From contig NZ_LMNG01000031.1 in the NCBI RefSeq assembly GCF_001423295.1, positions 185,863 to 249,862 on the forward strand: a stretch of DNA of 64,000 nucleotides, given 5' to 3'. The DNA comes from Methylobacterium sp. Leaf112. Lineage in GTDB: Bacteria > Pseudomonadota > Alphaproteobacteria > Rhizobiales > Beijerinckiaceae. A program made the translations under genes and the position numbers. Shown in pieces: positions 1-8,376 of this stretch (the stretch's first letter is position 1; each line of letters starts with the position of its first letter). The notes under the pieces were generated by a model. That model was not told where the DNA came from. It ran no database searches and saw only the letters and a list, made by a program, of their open reading frames with translations.

Positions 1-1049
1 GCCGTGACCACCAGGGCCAGAGCCGCGCTGATGCCGGTCAGGATGCCGAAATTGTAAGCGGGCGCGTCGGGCGCCAGGGGCGCCACGGCCAGGAGCGCAT
101 GGCCGAGGCTGTCTCCAAGGCCGGTGGCATTCACCGTGGCGACGAGACCGAGCAGCGCCGCGACGTAGAAGCAGGTGCGCAGGTTCACGGAAGCGAAGGC
201 TTCGGCCGGCATCACGCCGATCCGCGGCATCAGGCAGATCACCGCCGCCGTGAGACCGATCCAGGCCGGCGCGATGTGGTGCAGGCTGTCCGTGACCCAG
301 AAGCCGAGGGTGGCGAGGAGAATGACGGCGAGGCGTCGCGCCTCCGGCGTCATCGGTGCGACGGCGAGGGCACCGGCATCCACGGCCGTGAGCCGATCCG
401 GAAACAGCCGAACGATACAGGCGACCAGGATCGCGCCCTTTACCAGGGCCAGCACCGGGGCGTGCAGGAGGAGGTAGGGCAGGTAGGCGAGGTGCAGGCC
501 GTATTGGGCCTCGGCCGTCCCGGCCATGACGAGGTTCGGCACGTTGGCCGGCAGGATCGCGGCGGACAGGATCGGCGTCGCGACGCCGACGGCCAGAACC
601 GCGCCGTGGCGTCCGGGCCGCCCGGGACCGAGGCCGTAGGCATCGCACAGCGCGAGCACCACCGGGACCAGCAGGGCGACGCGTCCGAGATTGGACGGCA
701 TGACGAACGCGATCCCGAAGGCGAGCGCCACGAGGCCTGCGATGAAGCCGGTGTAGGATCCCGACAGGTGTCCCGAGAGGCTTCGCGCCAGACGATCCCC
801 GAGGCCGGTACGGGTCATGGCGAGGCCCACCACCATGCCGCCAAGCACGAGCCAGAACGCGGAGGAGGCGAAGCCCGAGAACACCACGTTCGGGGGCGCC
901 AGGCGGAACAGCATCGCCAAGGCGAAGAACAGCAGGGCGGTGACGATCTCGGCCACGCGACCGGTGGCCCATAGGCCCATGCAGATCACGAGCAGGGCGC
1001 CGGTCAGCCAGACCGTCGCATCGCCCCCCAGGGTGTGAAGTATCTGCAT
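1..1049 (-). CDS. SLC13/DASS-type anion or dicarboxylate permease (C-terminus outside window)
   Basis: Polytopic inner-membrane permease of the SLC13/ArsB ion-transporter superfamily; family members move dicarboxylates, sulfate or other anions with sodium or protons. The visible 349 residues are almost all hydrophobic helices. Two half-repeat hallmarks are readable: a PSNLGRVALL segment after the stretch SGFASSAFWLVLGG, and a matching LPANVPNLVMAG loop, which correspond to the SNT/SNP-like substrate and sodium hairpins of the family. The start is the ATG at 1047-1049 (MQILHTLGG). The reading frame stays open to the window edge, so the C-terminal third is missing. The hairpin residues here are N-L-G and N-V-P instead of the classic SNT, so the substrate cannot be named. 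It lies just downstream of the glycosyltransferase on the same strand. Confidence 0.75.
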   Translation of the reverse strand, partial: MQILHTLGGDATVWLTGALLVICMGLWATGRVAEIVTALLFFALAMLFRLAPPNVVFSGFASSAFWLVLGGMVVGLAMTRTGLGDRLARSLSGHLSGSYTGFIAGLVALAFGIAFVMPSNLGRVALLVPVVLALCDAYGLGPGRPGRHGAVLAVGVATPILSAAILPANVPNLVMAGTAEAQYGLHLAYLPYLLLHAPVLALVKGAILVACIVRLFPDRLTAVDAGALAVAPMTPEARRLAVILLATLGFWVTDSLHHIAPAWIGLTAAVICLMPRIGVMPAEAFASVNLRTCFYVAALLGLVATVNATGLGDSLGHALLAVAPLAPDAPAYNFGILTGISAALALVVT

Positions 1050-1175
1050 GCCGAACTTCCGGTGGCGGGACGCACGCCACGCGTCGCCAGCCGGCGAACA
1101 GAACCGCGAATTAGACTGGTTCGCAATTCGGGAGTCCGGGACCGAGCCTTCGCGCCAGCCGAAGGCCAAACGCAG

Positions 1176-3398
1176 TCAGAACCGTGCTGGGTCCAGCTCG
1201 AAGGTCGGCGGCAGCGCCTCGAACCACGGGCTGTAGAACGGATCCTGCGGGATCTTTCTCGCCCAGCGGGTGCGAAACCGTTCGTGCTCGGCCGGATCGA
1301 CGGTGCGGGCGCGATTGCGGCTCTCGTAATGGTAGAGTTCGGCCTGAGCGCAGTACACGATCCGCCGGCCCTGCTCCCACAGGCGAAGGCACAGATCGAT
1401 GTCGTTGTAATTGACGGCGTAGGCCTCATCGAAGCCGCCGAGCCCCGCGAACGCATCCTGCCGCACCATCAGGCACGCGCCCGTCACCGCGAGGTAGTTG
1501 CGGTTGCCCACCGTCGAGAAGAAGTGCCCGGGATCGTCGCCAGGGTAACCGCGACGGACATGGTCGGGCGTGGCGTCGACGATGGAAACGCCGGCGTGCT
1601 GGATCTCGCCGGTCTCGAACAGCAGCTTCGGTCCCACCGCGCCGACGCCGTCGATCTGGAGCAGCGCCAGCATCGCTTCGATCCAGTCGGGGGTGATCAC
1701 CGCGACGTCGTCGTTGAGAAACACGAGGATTTCCCCCGTGGCGACGCTGGCCCCGAGGTTCATCTTCGCCGCGACGTTGAAGCCGGGCTCCGCGTAGGTG
1801 ATCCGCCGCGCGTCGTACCGCTGCAGGGCCGCCAGGGTCGCGGGGCGAAGGTCGCCGTTGTCCACGACCACGATTTCGATGTCGCCGTAGGTGCTCGTTC
1901 GGCGGATGCTGGCGAGACATTCGGCCAGGAGATCGACGCTGCGGCCGCCGACGGTACTGTCGCGCCCGGCGCTCGGGATCACGAGGGAGACGCGCGGCGC
2001 GCCGACGATCTTGCGGCGCAGGAAGAAGCAGCCGGCATAGGGGGAGGGGCGGACGTGATCGAGGGTGCCGGTGCGGCGCGCCCGGTCTTCGAGACCGCGC
2101 ACGGCCGCCGCGATGACGTAGTCCTTGTTGTCCATGGTCTGGGCGGTGGAGCCCGGAATGGCGCGCCAATGGTAGAGCACCTTCGGCACATGACGGACGT
2201 TTCGGACGTGTTCGGTGTAGCGCAGTGCGAAGTCGTAATCCTGGGCGCCGTTGCACTCGTCGCGGAACCCGCCGATGCGCCCGACGATGTCCATGCGGTA
2301 GAGGGCGAGGTGTGCCGTGTACATGCACGCCTCCAGGGCCTCGGGCGACCAGTCGGGCTTGAAGAAGGGATCGTAGCGGACGCCCTCGACGGAGATCTTG
2401 TCCTCGTCGGAGTAGAGGAAGTCCACGCTCGGGTCCTCGTTGAGGACGCAGACGAACTCGTAGAGCGCGTTGTCGGGGATCGCGTCGTCGTGGTCCATGA
2501 GCGTCATGTACGCGCCCGTCGCCAGGGCCATGGCGTCGTTGGAGGCCGCCGCGATGCGCCCGTTGTACCGGCGCCGGTGGAGCTTGATCCTGGGATCGGC
2601 GTCGGCGAAGGCCTGCAGCATCGGCCAGACGTGCGCGCTCGGCGAATTGTCGTCGCAGAGGCAGAGTTCCCAGTTCTCGTAGGCCTGCGCCCGCACGGAG
2701 GCGATGGCGGCTTCGAGCCAGACCTTCGGTGTGTCGTAGACCGGCATGACGATGGAGATGCGTGGTGCGAACCCGAACCCGGTGACGGCCGCCCGCATGG
2801 CGGGCACGGACAGGCGACTCGGCGTCTCGACCGCCTCGATCCAGGCGGCGTAGGAGGCCGGCACCGGGCGCGGCTTCGCGCTGTCGAGGAAATCGCGCCA
2901 CAGGGCACGGGCCGGGCGGCGCCGGATCAGTTCCACGACGCGGGCGACGAGGCGGGGGAGGGGACGCTCGGCGGCCGGCAGACGGGCCACGAGACGCCGG
3001 ATGATCTCCGCGTAGGCGGCCGGCACGCCGAGGTGGTCGAAGGTCACATGGCCGAGGGTGAATCCGCCGGCCCCGCTCAGGGGGTCGAGACGCAGGCCGC
3101 GCACTCGGCGCGGCAGCCGCACGAGGTTGTCGATCCCGGCCTCGCCCCGCTCGAGGGGAATGGTCAGGCTTTCCCGAAATCCCTTGCCGTCGTCGACATA
3201 GAGGAGCGGCACGAGCTTGGTACGGCCCAGCGGAGCGAGGTCGGCCCGGATGCGGACCCAACCGCCGCGATGGCGACGCCGGCCGGCGGGGGGCAGGATG
3301 CGAAAGTAAGGGTCCGAGCCGACAGCACGCCACGCCCCGGCCGCGTCGGACACGATCTGATGGACGGGGTCGAGGCGGCAGCGCACCGGTCGCGACAC
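1176..3398 (-). CDS. Two-domain family 2 glycosyltransferase
   Basis: A 740-residue cytoplasmic glycosyltransferase probably acting in surface polysaccharide or rhamnan-type glycan assembly. After about 210 N-terminal residues of unknown role there is a first GT-A domain starting near residue 213 (ISIVMPVYDTP) with CDDNS and DHDD metal/nucleotide-sugar motifs and a YSDEDK segment, then a second GT-A domain near residue 467 (VSLVIPSAGR) with VVDNGD and FLNDDV and a GGFDEAY acceptor-site motif. This architecture matches tandem GT2 proteins of O-antigen clusters. The start is a GTG preceded by GGAAAGG about 8 bases upstream. No other glycan genes adjoin it; the next ones are near 13.4 kb. Acceptor and donor sugars are unknown. 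Confidence 0.85.
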   Translation of the reverse strand: MSRPVRCRLDPVHQIVSDAAGAWRAVGSDPYFRILPPAGRRRHRGGWVRIRADLAPLGRTKLVPLLYVDDGKGFRESLTIPLERGEAGIDNLVRLPRRVRGLRLDPLSGAGGFTLGHVTFDHLGVPAAYAEIIRRLVARLPAAERPLPRLVARVVELIRRRPARALWRDFLDSAKPRPVPASYAAWIEAVETPSRLSVPAMRAAVTGFGFAPRISIVMPVYDTPKVWLEAAIASVRAQAYENWELCLCDDNSPSAHVWPMLQAFADADPRIKLHRRRYNGRIAAASNDAMALATGAYMTLMDHDDAIPDNALYEFVCVLNEDPSVDFLYSDEDKISVEGVRYDPFFKPDWSPEALEACMYTAHLALYRMDIVGRIGGFRDECNGAQDYDFALRYTEHVRNVRHVPKVLYHWRAIPGSTAQTMDNKDYVIAAAVRGLEDRARRTGTLDHVRPSPYAGCFFLRRKIVGAPRVSLVIPSAGRDSTVGGRSVDLLAECLASIRRTSTYGDIEIVVVDNGDLRPATLAALQRYDARRITYAEPGFNVAAKMNLGASVATGEILVFLNDDVAVITPDWIEAMLALLQIDGVGAVGPKLLFETGEIQHAGVSIVDATPDHVRRGYPGDDPGHFFSTVGNRNYLAVTGACLMVRQDAFAGLGGFDEAYAVNYNDIDLCLRLWEQGRRIVYCAQAELYHYESRNRARTVDPAEHERFRTRWARKIPQDPFYSPWFEALPPTFELDPARF

Positions 3399-3469
3399 GT
3401 GAGGAGCCTTTCCGCGGGCGATGAAATCGCCCGTGGTCTAGGCGCCGCATGCCGGTACGGCAATCGGGC

Positions 3470-3970
3470 TCAGGCGTGGAGCGCCCGCGCGAGTTCGTCC
3501 TTCGACATCTTGGAGCGACCGGGGATGTTCTTGTCCCGGGCCTTTGCGAGGAGATCGGCCTTGGTGTGCCCGCCGGCGTCACGCGCCGTCGCGGCCTTCT
3601 TCGCCACGTCGGCGGGCTGCTTCGAGTGCTGCCGGCCTTTCGCCGAGTCCGCGCGCTTCTTCTCCGTCGACCGGGCGTACTCGCCGTCCGACAGCTTTTC
3701 CCGGGCCGCCTTCGGCAGGTAGCGCTCGCCGGTCTCGCCGCTCTTCCTGCCGGATTTCGTGTCCCACTCCTCCTCGGTCCACTCCTTGAGATGGTTGTCC
3801 GACGATTTCTTGCCGGCATAGCCGCCGCCGGCGTCCTTGTAGGCTTTCGTTGCGGCCTGAGCCTTGCGGGCCGACCATTGGCCCGGCTTGCCGCCCTTGT
3901 CGGATTCGGTGACCTCTTTCTTCACCTTTTCCCACAGGGCGGGATCGGTCTTCTTGGCGGTGGCGGACAT
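3470..3970 (-). CDS. DUF5872-type small basic protein
   Basis: A 166-residue, strongly charged, lysine-rich soluble protein without signal peptide or membrane helix. The N-terminal half carries the sequence GGKPGQWSARKAQ and GGGYAGKK typical of DUF5872 proteins, then a WTEEEWDTKSG segment. The last 35 residues (KADLLAKARDKNIPGRSKMSKDEL) resemble the Rho-N/SAP-like helix-extended-loop-helix fold seen in small nucleic-acid binding proteins. I infer a DNA- or RNA-associated stress protein; no enzymatic motif is visible. The start is ATG (MSATAKK). A GGAAC-N17-GTT promoter lies 33 bases upstream, which would place the gene under the EcfG general stress sigma factor. It is divergent from argC. Confidence 0.75.
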   Translation of the reverse strand: MSATAKKTDPALWEKVKKEVTESDKGGKPGQWSARKAQAATKAYKDAGGGYAGKKSSDNHLKEWTEEEWDTKSGRKSGETGERYLPKAAREKLSDGEYARSTEKKRADSAKGRQHSKQPADVAKKAATARDAGGHTKADLLAKARDKNIPGRSKMSKDELARALHA

Positions 3971-4003
3971 GGTCGCATTCCGAATGACTGGATTCCGAAA
4001 ACC

Positions 4004-4028
4004 AACCGGATGGGCAGCCTTGCGTTCC
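4004..4028 (-). promoter_or_regulatory. Candidate EcfG (general stress sigma) promoter
   Basis: On the minus strand the sequence reads GGAAC, 17 bases, GTT. This fits the GGAAC-N16/17-(C)GTT pattern bound by alphaproteobacterial EcfG sigma factors. It ends 33 bases before the DUF5872 start codon, a normal leader length. The base before GTT is G, not the consensus C. The call rests on pattern and position only. Confidence 0.42.
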
Positions 4029-4165
4029 GTGCAGGGCAGCGCATCCACAACTGTCATGAAACCGTCCTTTGGCCCGGCGATAGCATCGCCTCGACAAGGC
4101 GGCCGCCAAGTCGCATCACGCGTGGCGACGGACCGGACGGACCGACGGTGAGGAACGAGACGGCA

Positions 4166-5104
4166 ATGAGCGAGCGCGGCGCGGAGCACAAACCCACGGT
4201 CTTCATCGACGGCGAGGCTGGCACCACCGGTCTCGGCATCCGCGAACGCCTGGAGCGCGAGGGCCGCGTCGCCCTGAAGAGCATTCCGCACGAGAGCCGG
4301 AAGGACATCGCCGTCAAGCGCGCGCTGATGGAAGCCGTCGACCTCGTCGTGCTGTGCCTGCCCGACGACGCGGCGCGCGAGACCGTGGCGCTGGCCGATG
4401 CCATGCCGAGCGGCGGACCGCGCATCCTCGATGCCAGTACCGCCCACCGGGTCGATCCGGCCTGGGCCTACGGGTTTGCCGAACTCACCCCCGACCAGCC
4501 TGCGCTGATCCGGCGATCCCGCCGGGTGGCGAATCCCGGCTGTTATCCCACGGGCGCCATCGCGCTGATCCGGCCCCTGGTGGAGGCCGGACTGATTCCC
4601 TCCGACACGCCCCTGAGCATCAATGCGGTCAGCGGCTACAGCGGCGGCGGCAAGGGCATGATCGAGACCTACGAGGCGGGGGAGGGCGCGGCGTTCCAGC
4701 TCTACGGACTCGGCTTCGCGCACAAGCACCTGCCGGAGACGCAACGCTACGGTGGACTGACCCGGCGGCCGATCTTCATTCCGTCCGTCGGCAATTTCCG
4801 CCAGGGCATGCTGGTGAGCATCCCGCTCCACCTCGACACGATCCCCGGCAAGCCGCGGGCGGCTGCCCTCGAGGCGGCGCTTCAAACCTACTACGCCGGA
4901 TCCGACTTGGTCACGGTGATCCCGGGGCCTCATGCCGAACGCCTGGAGCCGGAAGACCTCAACGACACCGATCGTCTCGAATTGCGAGTGTTCGGCGCCG
5001 AAGCCCATGCACACGCGGTCCTCGTCGCGCGCCTCGACAATCTCGGCAAGGGTGCGTCCGGCGCCGCGGTCCAGAACATCGGGCTGATGCTGGGGCTCGA
5101 CTGA
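4166..5104 (+). CDS. argC: N-acetyl-gamma-glutamyl-phosphate reductase, short (type 2) form
   Basis: Reduces N-acetyl-gamma-glutamyl phosphate to the semialdehyde with NADPH, the third step of arginine biosynthesis, in the cytoplasm. The 312-residue length and the N-terminal FIDGEAGTTGLGIRERL, which is the NADP-binding loop, are diagnostic for the short type 2 enzyme. The catalytic cysteine is in NPGCYPTG (Cys126), followed by SGYSGGGKGM and the histidine-containing HKHLPE motif. The frame is open upstream, but homology begins at ATG 4166, preceded by GAGGAACGA. It stands alone between the divergent DUF5872 gene and the di-haem peroxidase; no other arg genes are seen. Confidence 0.93.
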   Translation: MSERGAEHKPTVFIDGEAGTTGLGIRERLEREGRVALKSIPHESRKDIAVKRALMEAVDLVVLCLPDDAARETVALADAMPSGGPRILDASTAHRVDPAWAYGFAELTPDQPALIRRSRRVANPGCYPTGAIALIRPLVEAGLIPSDTPLSINAVSGYSGGGKGMIETYEAGEGAAFQLYGLGFAHKHLPETQRYGGLTRRPIFIPSVGNFRQGMLVSIPLHLDTIPGKPRAAALEAALQTYYAGSDLVTVIPGPHAERLEPEDLNDTDRLELRVFGAEAHAHAVLVARLDNLGKGASGAAVQNIGLMLGLD

Positions 5105-5193
5105 GATCGGCCCCCGAGACAACGGCTGGCGGCCAACCGGAGACGTTTTGTTTACTTCCGCGCGGTAGCCTGTCGCGGGCTCAGGAGATTCCA

Positions 5194-6237
5194 ATGCGTT
5201 GGAAGGTCGGCGGTGCCTGCGCGGTCGCGGCGCTGGCCGCCTATATGGTGAATCAGGCGACGGGCACAATTCCCGTGCCGGCCCAGGCCGTTGCGGCCCC
5301 GGCGGATGCGCGCGCTGCGTTCCAGACCCGGGAGGCAGTGGTTTTCCCCGCCTCCAATCCGTACAGCGCCGAGAAGGCTGCCCTCGGCCAGCGCCTGTTC
5401 TTCGATCCGATGCTGTCCGGCGCCGGATCGATGTCCTGCGCCTCGTGTCACGATCCGCAGAAGGCGTGGGGCGAGAACCGGCCGCGCGGGATTGGCGAGG
5501 TCGGCATGCCGATGAAGCTGCGGACGCCAACCCTGCTGCACGTGGCGACGGCGCCAATTCTCGGTTGGGACGGAAAATTCCGCTCCCTGGAGAACGTCAC
5601 GTTCACGCCGATCAGTTCGCCCGTGGTGATGAATTTGCCTGAAAGCGTCCTGATCCAGCGCCTGCGCGGCGACGCCGGTTACGTACAGGACTTCGCAGCG
5701 GCCTTCCCCAATGGGGCGATCACCCGCGCCACCATCGAGCAGGCCCTGGCCACCTACCAGCGCACGATCCAGCCCGGCCTCTCGGCCTTCGATCGCTGGA
5801 TCGCCGGGGATGCGCGCGCGATCTCGCTCCGGGCCCAGGACGGGTTCCGGCTCTTCACCGGTAAGGCGCGCTGCGCCGAGTGCCATAGCGGGCCGGCCTT
5901 CACCGATGCATCGTTCCACGATATCGGCGTCGGTCAGGGTGAGGATATCGGACGCGGCGCCTTCTTTCCGTCGTCGCGCATGCTGCGCTACGCCTTCAAG
6001 ACGCCGACCCTCCGGGATGTCGCCATCCGCGCGCCCTATATGCACGACGGCTCGGTGGCGACCCTCGAAGCTGTGATCGACCTCTACGACCGCGGCGGCA
6101 TCGATCGGCCGAGCCGGGCGGCCGATGTTCGGCCCCTCAACCTGACGGCGTCCGAAAAGGCCGATCTGCTCGCCTTCCTCAAGACGCTGACGAGCACCGA
6201 CCCGGCCCCGAAGTTCGAGCCTTCCCCCCGCAACTGA
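5194..6237 (+). CDS. Di-haem cytochrome c peroxidase / MauG-family protein
   Basis: A 347-residue exported di-haem protein. An N-terminal uncleaved or cleaved signal segment (VGGACAVAALAAYMV) is followed by two c-type haem motifs, CASCH (Cys82, Cys85, His86) and CAECH (Cys227, Cys230, His231). The order and spacing match the bacterial cytochrome c peroxidase/MauG family (CCP_MauG domain), which reduces hydrogen peroxide or oxidises protein substrates in the periplasm. APYMHDGS near the C-terminus supplies the conserved distal-haem Met region. The ATG at 5194 follows GGAG. No methylamine dehydrogenase gene adjoins it, so a true MauG role is unlikely; a general peroxidase or an orphan MauG paralogue is more probable. 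Confidence 0.88.
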   Translation: MRWKVGGACAVAALAAYMVNQATGTIPVPAQAVAAPADARAAFQTREAVVFPASNPYSAEKAALGQRLFFDPMLSGAGSMSCASCHDPQKAWGENRPRGIGEVGMPMKLRTPTLLHVATAPILGWDGKFRSLENVTFTPISSPVVMNLPESVLIQRLRGDAGYVQDFAAAFPNGAITRATIEQALATYQRTIQPGLSAFDRWIAGDARAISLRAQDGFRLFTGKARCAECHSGPAFTDASFHDIGVGQGEDIGRGAFFPSSRMLRYAFKTPTLRDVAIRAPYMHDGSVATLEAVIDLYDRGGIDRPSRAADVRPLNLTASEKADLLAFLKTLTSTDPAPKFEPSPRN

Positions 6238-6339
6238 TCCGCCCGCCGTGGATCGATCCCACGAGCCTCGCGTCGGCCCGTCGGGTACGACCATGCCTGT
6301 GTGAGCGCGCGCCGGCGGGAGAGCATGGGTGAGCGTGCG

Positions 6340-6501
6340 TCAGCGCGCGAGCGGTAGACCCGATCCGATCAGAACGAGGCCCGCGAGCAACAAGCGACCG
6401 CTCCACAGTTCGTAATGGTCCGTCCGGTCGGGCGTCCGGGTGGACGCGTAGGACAGGGCTCCCCCGGCGAACAGGCTCGCGGCACTCAGGATGGCGATCA
6501 T
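6340..6501 (-). CDS. Small 53-residue membrane protein
   Basis: An open frame of 53 codons from ATG 6501, ending TGA. The product begins MIAILSAASLFAGGALSY, a hydrophobic helix, has a polar middle (STRTPDRTDHYELWSGR) and ends with a second helix LLLAGLVLIGSGLPLAR. The helix-polar-helix plan suggests a hairpin in the inner membrane. A GGAG lies 12 bases before the start. It sits convergently behind the peroxidase gene, in a stretch otherwise without genes. I do not recognise a family. The hydrophobic pattern in a GC-rich genome could arise by chance, so confidence is moderate. Confidence 0.5.
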   Translation of the reverse strand: MIAILSAASLFAGGALSYASTRTPDRTDHYELWSGRLLLAGLVLIGSGLPLAR

Positions 6502-6791
6502 CGGCAGGGGTCTCCGGCTGTCACGACCCCGACACGCTGAACCAGGGCCGGTTACCGAACCTTAACGGCCAAGCTCCGTTCCCAAAAGCATCGTCACGAA
6601 TGGTTTCCGAGTCACCCCGGAACGTCTGTCGATTCTCCACCGAATACCGGCGGCGGCGTTAACCAATGGGTCATGTTTATTAACAAAATCCTTCCACCCT
6701 CCATCGAAACTACGTAAGTTCGCTCTTGCCGGGGCCGACCTCCCCCGTGCCCTTCCTTAACTTCCCATATTGTTCGCAAGGGTGTTTCTCC

Positions 6792-7829
6792 ATGCGTATT
6801 GCGAGTGCACGGTTGCCGCGCCCGGCAGCCTGGACGGCTGCATTTTGTCTGAGTCTGACGGGCGTCGGCGCGGCCGAGGCGCACGTGAAGTGGTTCTGTG
6901 CCTACGACGTCGTCGGAGCACCGCGCGGCCTCGAGACGGTTCTGTGCGAGAATTTCGAGAAGCTCGCGGCTCTCTCCATCCTCGCCCTCGTGGTGGGGGG
7001 CCTTTTCGAGGGCACCGTTCTCGGGGCGGCCCTGACCCGTTCCCTCGACCGGGTCACGGCCTGGGCGCGAGCGAACACCGAATTGATGTTCCGGGCGGTG
7101 GGCGGTGGGTTCTTCGTTGCCCTCTGGGCCCTGGGCGGCATCATTCTGACGCCTGAACTCACGACCACGAATCCGATGCTGTCGTGGCTGCAACTAGCCA
7201 TCGCGGTAGGTTTCCTGTGGCGCGCCACCCTGCCGTTCTCGGCCGCCGGCATCGTTGCGCTGTTTGTCATCGCGGCGAGCCAGTACGGCGCGTTCCACCT
7301 CGCCGATTATCCGGTCTTCCTCGGGTTCGCGGCCTATCTCGCCCTCACGGCCTTTCAGCGCGATCTGTTCGGCCTGCGCCCCCTCGACGTCCTGCGCTAC
7401 GCCGCCGCCATCACCCTGATGTGGGCGTCCGTCGAGAAGTGGGCCTATCCCCACTGGACCTTCCCGCTCTTCATCGAGCACCCGGCCATGACCATGGGTT
7501 TCGACGGCGAGTTCTTCATGAAGGCCGCCGGCGCGGTGGAATTCGTCCTCGCCTTCGCGCTGATCTGCACACCCCTCGTGCGCCGGATTTCCGCGATCCT
7601 GCTGGCCGCAGCCTTCGTCTCGGCAATCTTCGAGTTCGGCAAGATCGACGCCATCGGGCACGCCCCGATCATCGTCGCCATGGTCGCCATCGCCGCCGAC
7701 AACGTGACCGCCCCCCAACGCCTGCGCAACCTGGTGATCATGCCGGTGGGCTACGCCGCTGCCCTCGCGGGTTTCATCGGACTCTATTACGGCGCTCACG
7801 CCGTCCTCTACGGATCGACCATCCTCTGA
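6792..7829 (+). CDS. Multi-spanning membrane protein, DoxX-like
   Basis: A 345-residue inner-membrane protein. From the chosen ATG it begins with a signal-anchor (MRIASARLPRPAAWTAAFCL ... GAAEAHVKW) and has about eight further hydrophobic helices. The second half (MWASVEKWAYP, then KAAGAVEFVLAFALI, FGKIDAIGHAPII) resembles the four-helix DoxX/SURF4 group. The mature N-terminus would start near HVKWFCAYD, with a second cysteine in VLCENF; a pair of exported cysteines next to an external His hints at metal or disulfide chemistry, but this is inference. It faces a periplasmic cupredoxin gene convergently. The upstream 290 bases after the small membrane gene are AT-richer than average and contain no supported gene, probably its promoter. 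Confidence 0.6.
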   Translation: MRIASARLPRPAAWTAAFCLSLTGVGAAEAHVKWFCAYDVVGAPRGLETVLCENFEKLAALSILALVVGGLFEGTVLGAALTRSLDRVTAWARANTELMFRAVGGGFFVALWALGGIILTPELTTTNPMLSWLQLAIAVGFLWRATLPFSAAGIVALFVIAASQYGAFHLADYPVFLGFAAYLALTAFQRDLFGLRPLDVLRYAAAITLMWASVEKWAYPHWTFPLFIEHPAMTMGFDGEFFMKAAGAVEFVLAFALICTPLVRRISAILLAAAFVSAIFEFGKIDAIGHAPIIVAMVAIAADNVTAPQRLRNLVIMPVGYAAALAGFIGLYYGAHAVLYGSTIL

Positions 7830-7857
7830 AGCACTGACACTGCCCGAACGACATCGT

Positions 7858-7883
7858 GCCGGCGCCTTTCCTCAGGCGTCGGC
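7858..7883. terminator. Hairpin between two convergent genes
   Basis: Inverted repeat GCCGGCGCCT, six-base loop, AGGCGTCGGC: ten pairs with one G-U. It lies in the 61-base gap between the DoxX-like gene and the cupredoxin gene. There is no U-tract on either side, so it may slow transcription or protect 3' ends and may not be a strong intrinsic terminator. Confidence 0.35.
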
Positions 7884-7890
7884 CTCGGCG

Positions 7891-8232
7891 TCAATCGACC
7901 TGCACCGTGAGTTTCATCTTCGGATGGATGCCGCATAGAACCGCAAAGGTTCCGGCGACGGGAAACACGATCCTGGCCTTCTCGCCGGGCTCCTGGTCGC
8001 CGGAGTCGAAGGTGAACTCGGGCGAATCGACATAAGCGTGATGGAGTAGGTCGGCGTCGTCGTTGAGGACTTGTACGGTCTCGCCGCGCTTGATCACGAG
8101 GGCGGCCGGCTGGAAGGCGCGCCCCTTCTGCGACACCTCGTGGACGCGCGCACCGATAGCCGTGACCGCGATCGCAGTCGTCCCCACGCCGACCATGGCC
8201 ATTATTGCAGCCAAGCGAAGCAGTGCGTGCAT
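7891..8232 (-). CDS. Periplasmic cupredoxin (plastocyanin/amicyanin-like)
   Basis: A 113-residue small blue-copper type protein, exported by the N-terminal signal HALLRLAAIMAMVGVGTTAIA. The cupredoxin fold is shown by a His in LLHHAYV and the C-terminal ligand loop LCGIHPKM, giving the Cys, His and Met ligands of a type 1 copper centre. Such proteins pass electrons to or from dehydrogenases, haem proteins or oxidases in the periplasm. The start at 8232 is chosen because GGAG precedes it at the right distance; an in-frame ATG five codons upstream lacks this. Its convergent neighbour is a DoxX-like membrane protein, and the di-haem peroxidase is 1.7 kb away, so a redox partnership is conceivable but unproved. 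Confidence 0.82.
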   Translation of the reverse strand: MHALLRLAAIMAMVGVGTTAIAVTAIGARVHEVSQKGRAFQPAALVIKRGETVQVLNDDADLLHHAYVDSPEFTFDSGDQEPGEKARIVFPVAGTFAVLCGIHPKMKLTVQVD

Positions 8233-8376
8233 AAGGTCTCCGATCAAGCAGGCGGCAAACCGCTAGAAAAAACGGGCATTGGGAAGTGGAAAGTGAAGCA
8301 GCACACTCCCACGGGGGCGGTAAAAACGCGGTTAAGAATTTAAGCGAAACGGATCTTCGCAAGGTGACCTTAACCT

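Noticed and set aside
1035..3722. An 895-codon plus-strand open frame opposite the glycosyltransferase
   Set aside because: It is the reverse shadow of the GT gene in GC-rich DNA: low-complexity Arg/Asp/Gly product, no family motifs.
5194..6237. Calling the di-haem protein MauG of methylamine dehydrogenase
   Set aside because: No mau genes are near; general cytochrome c peroxidase/MauG family naming is safer.
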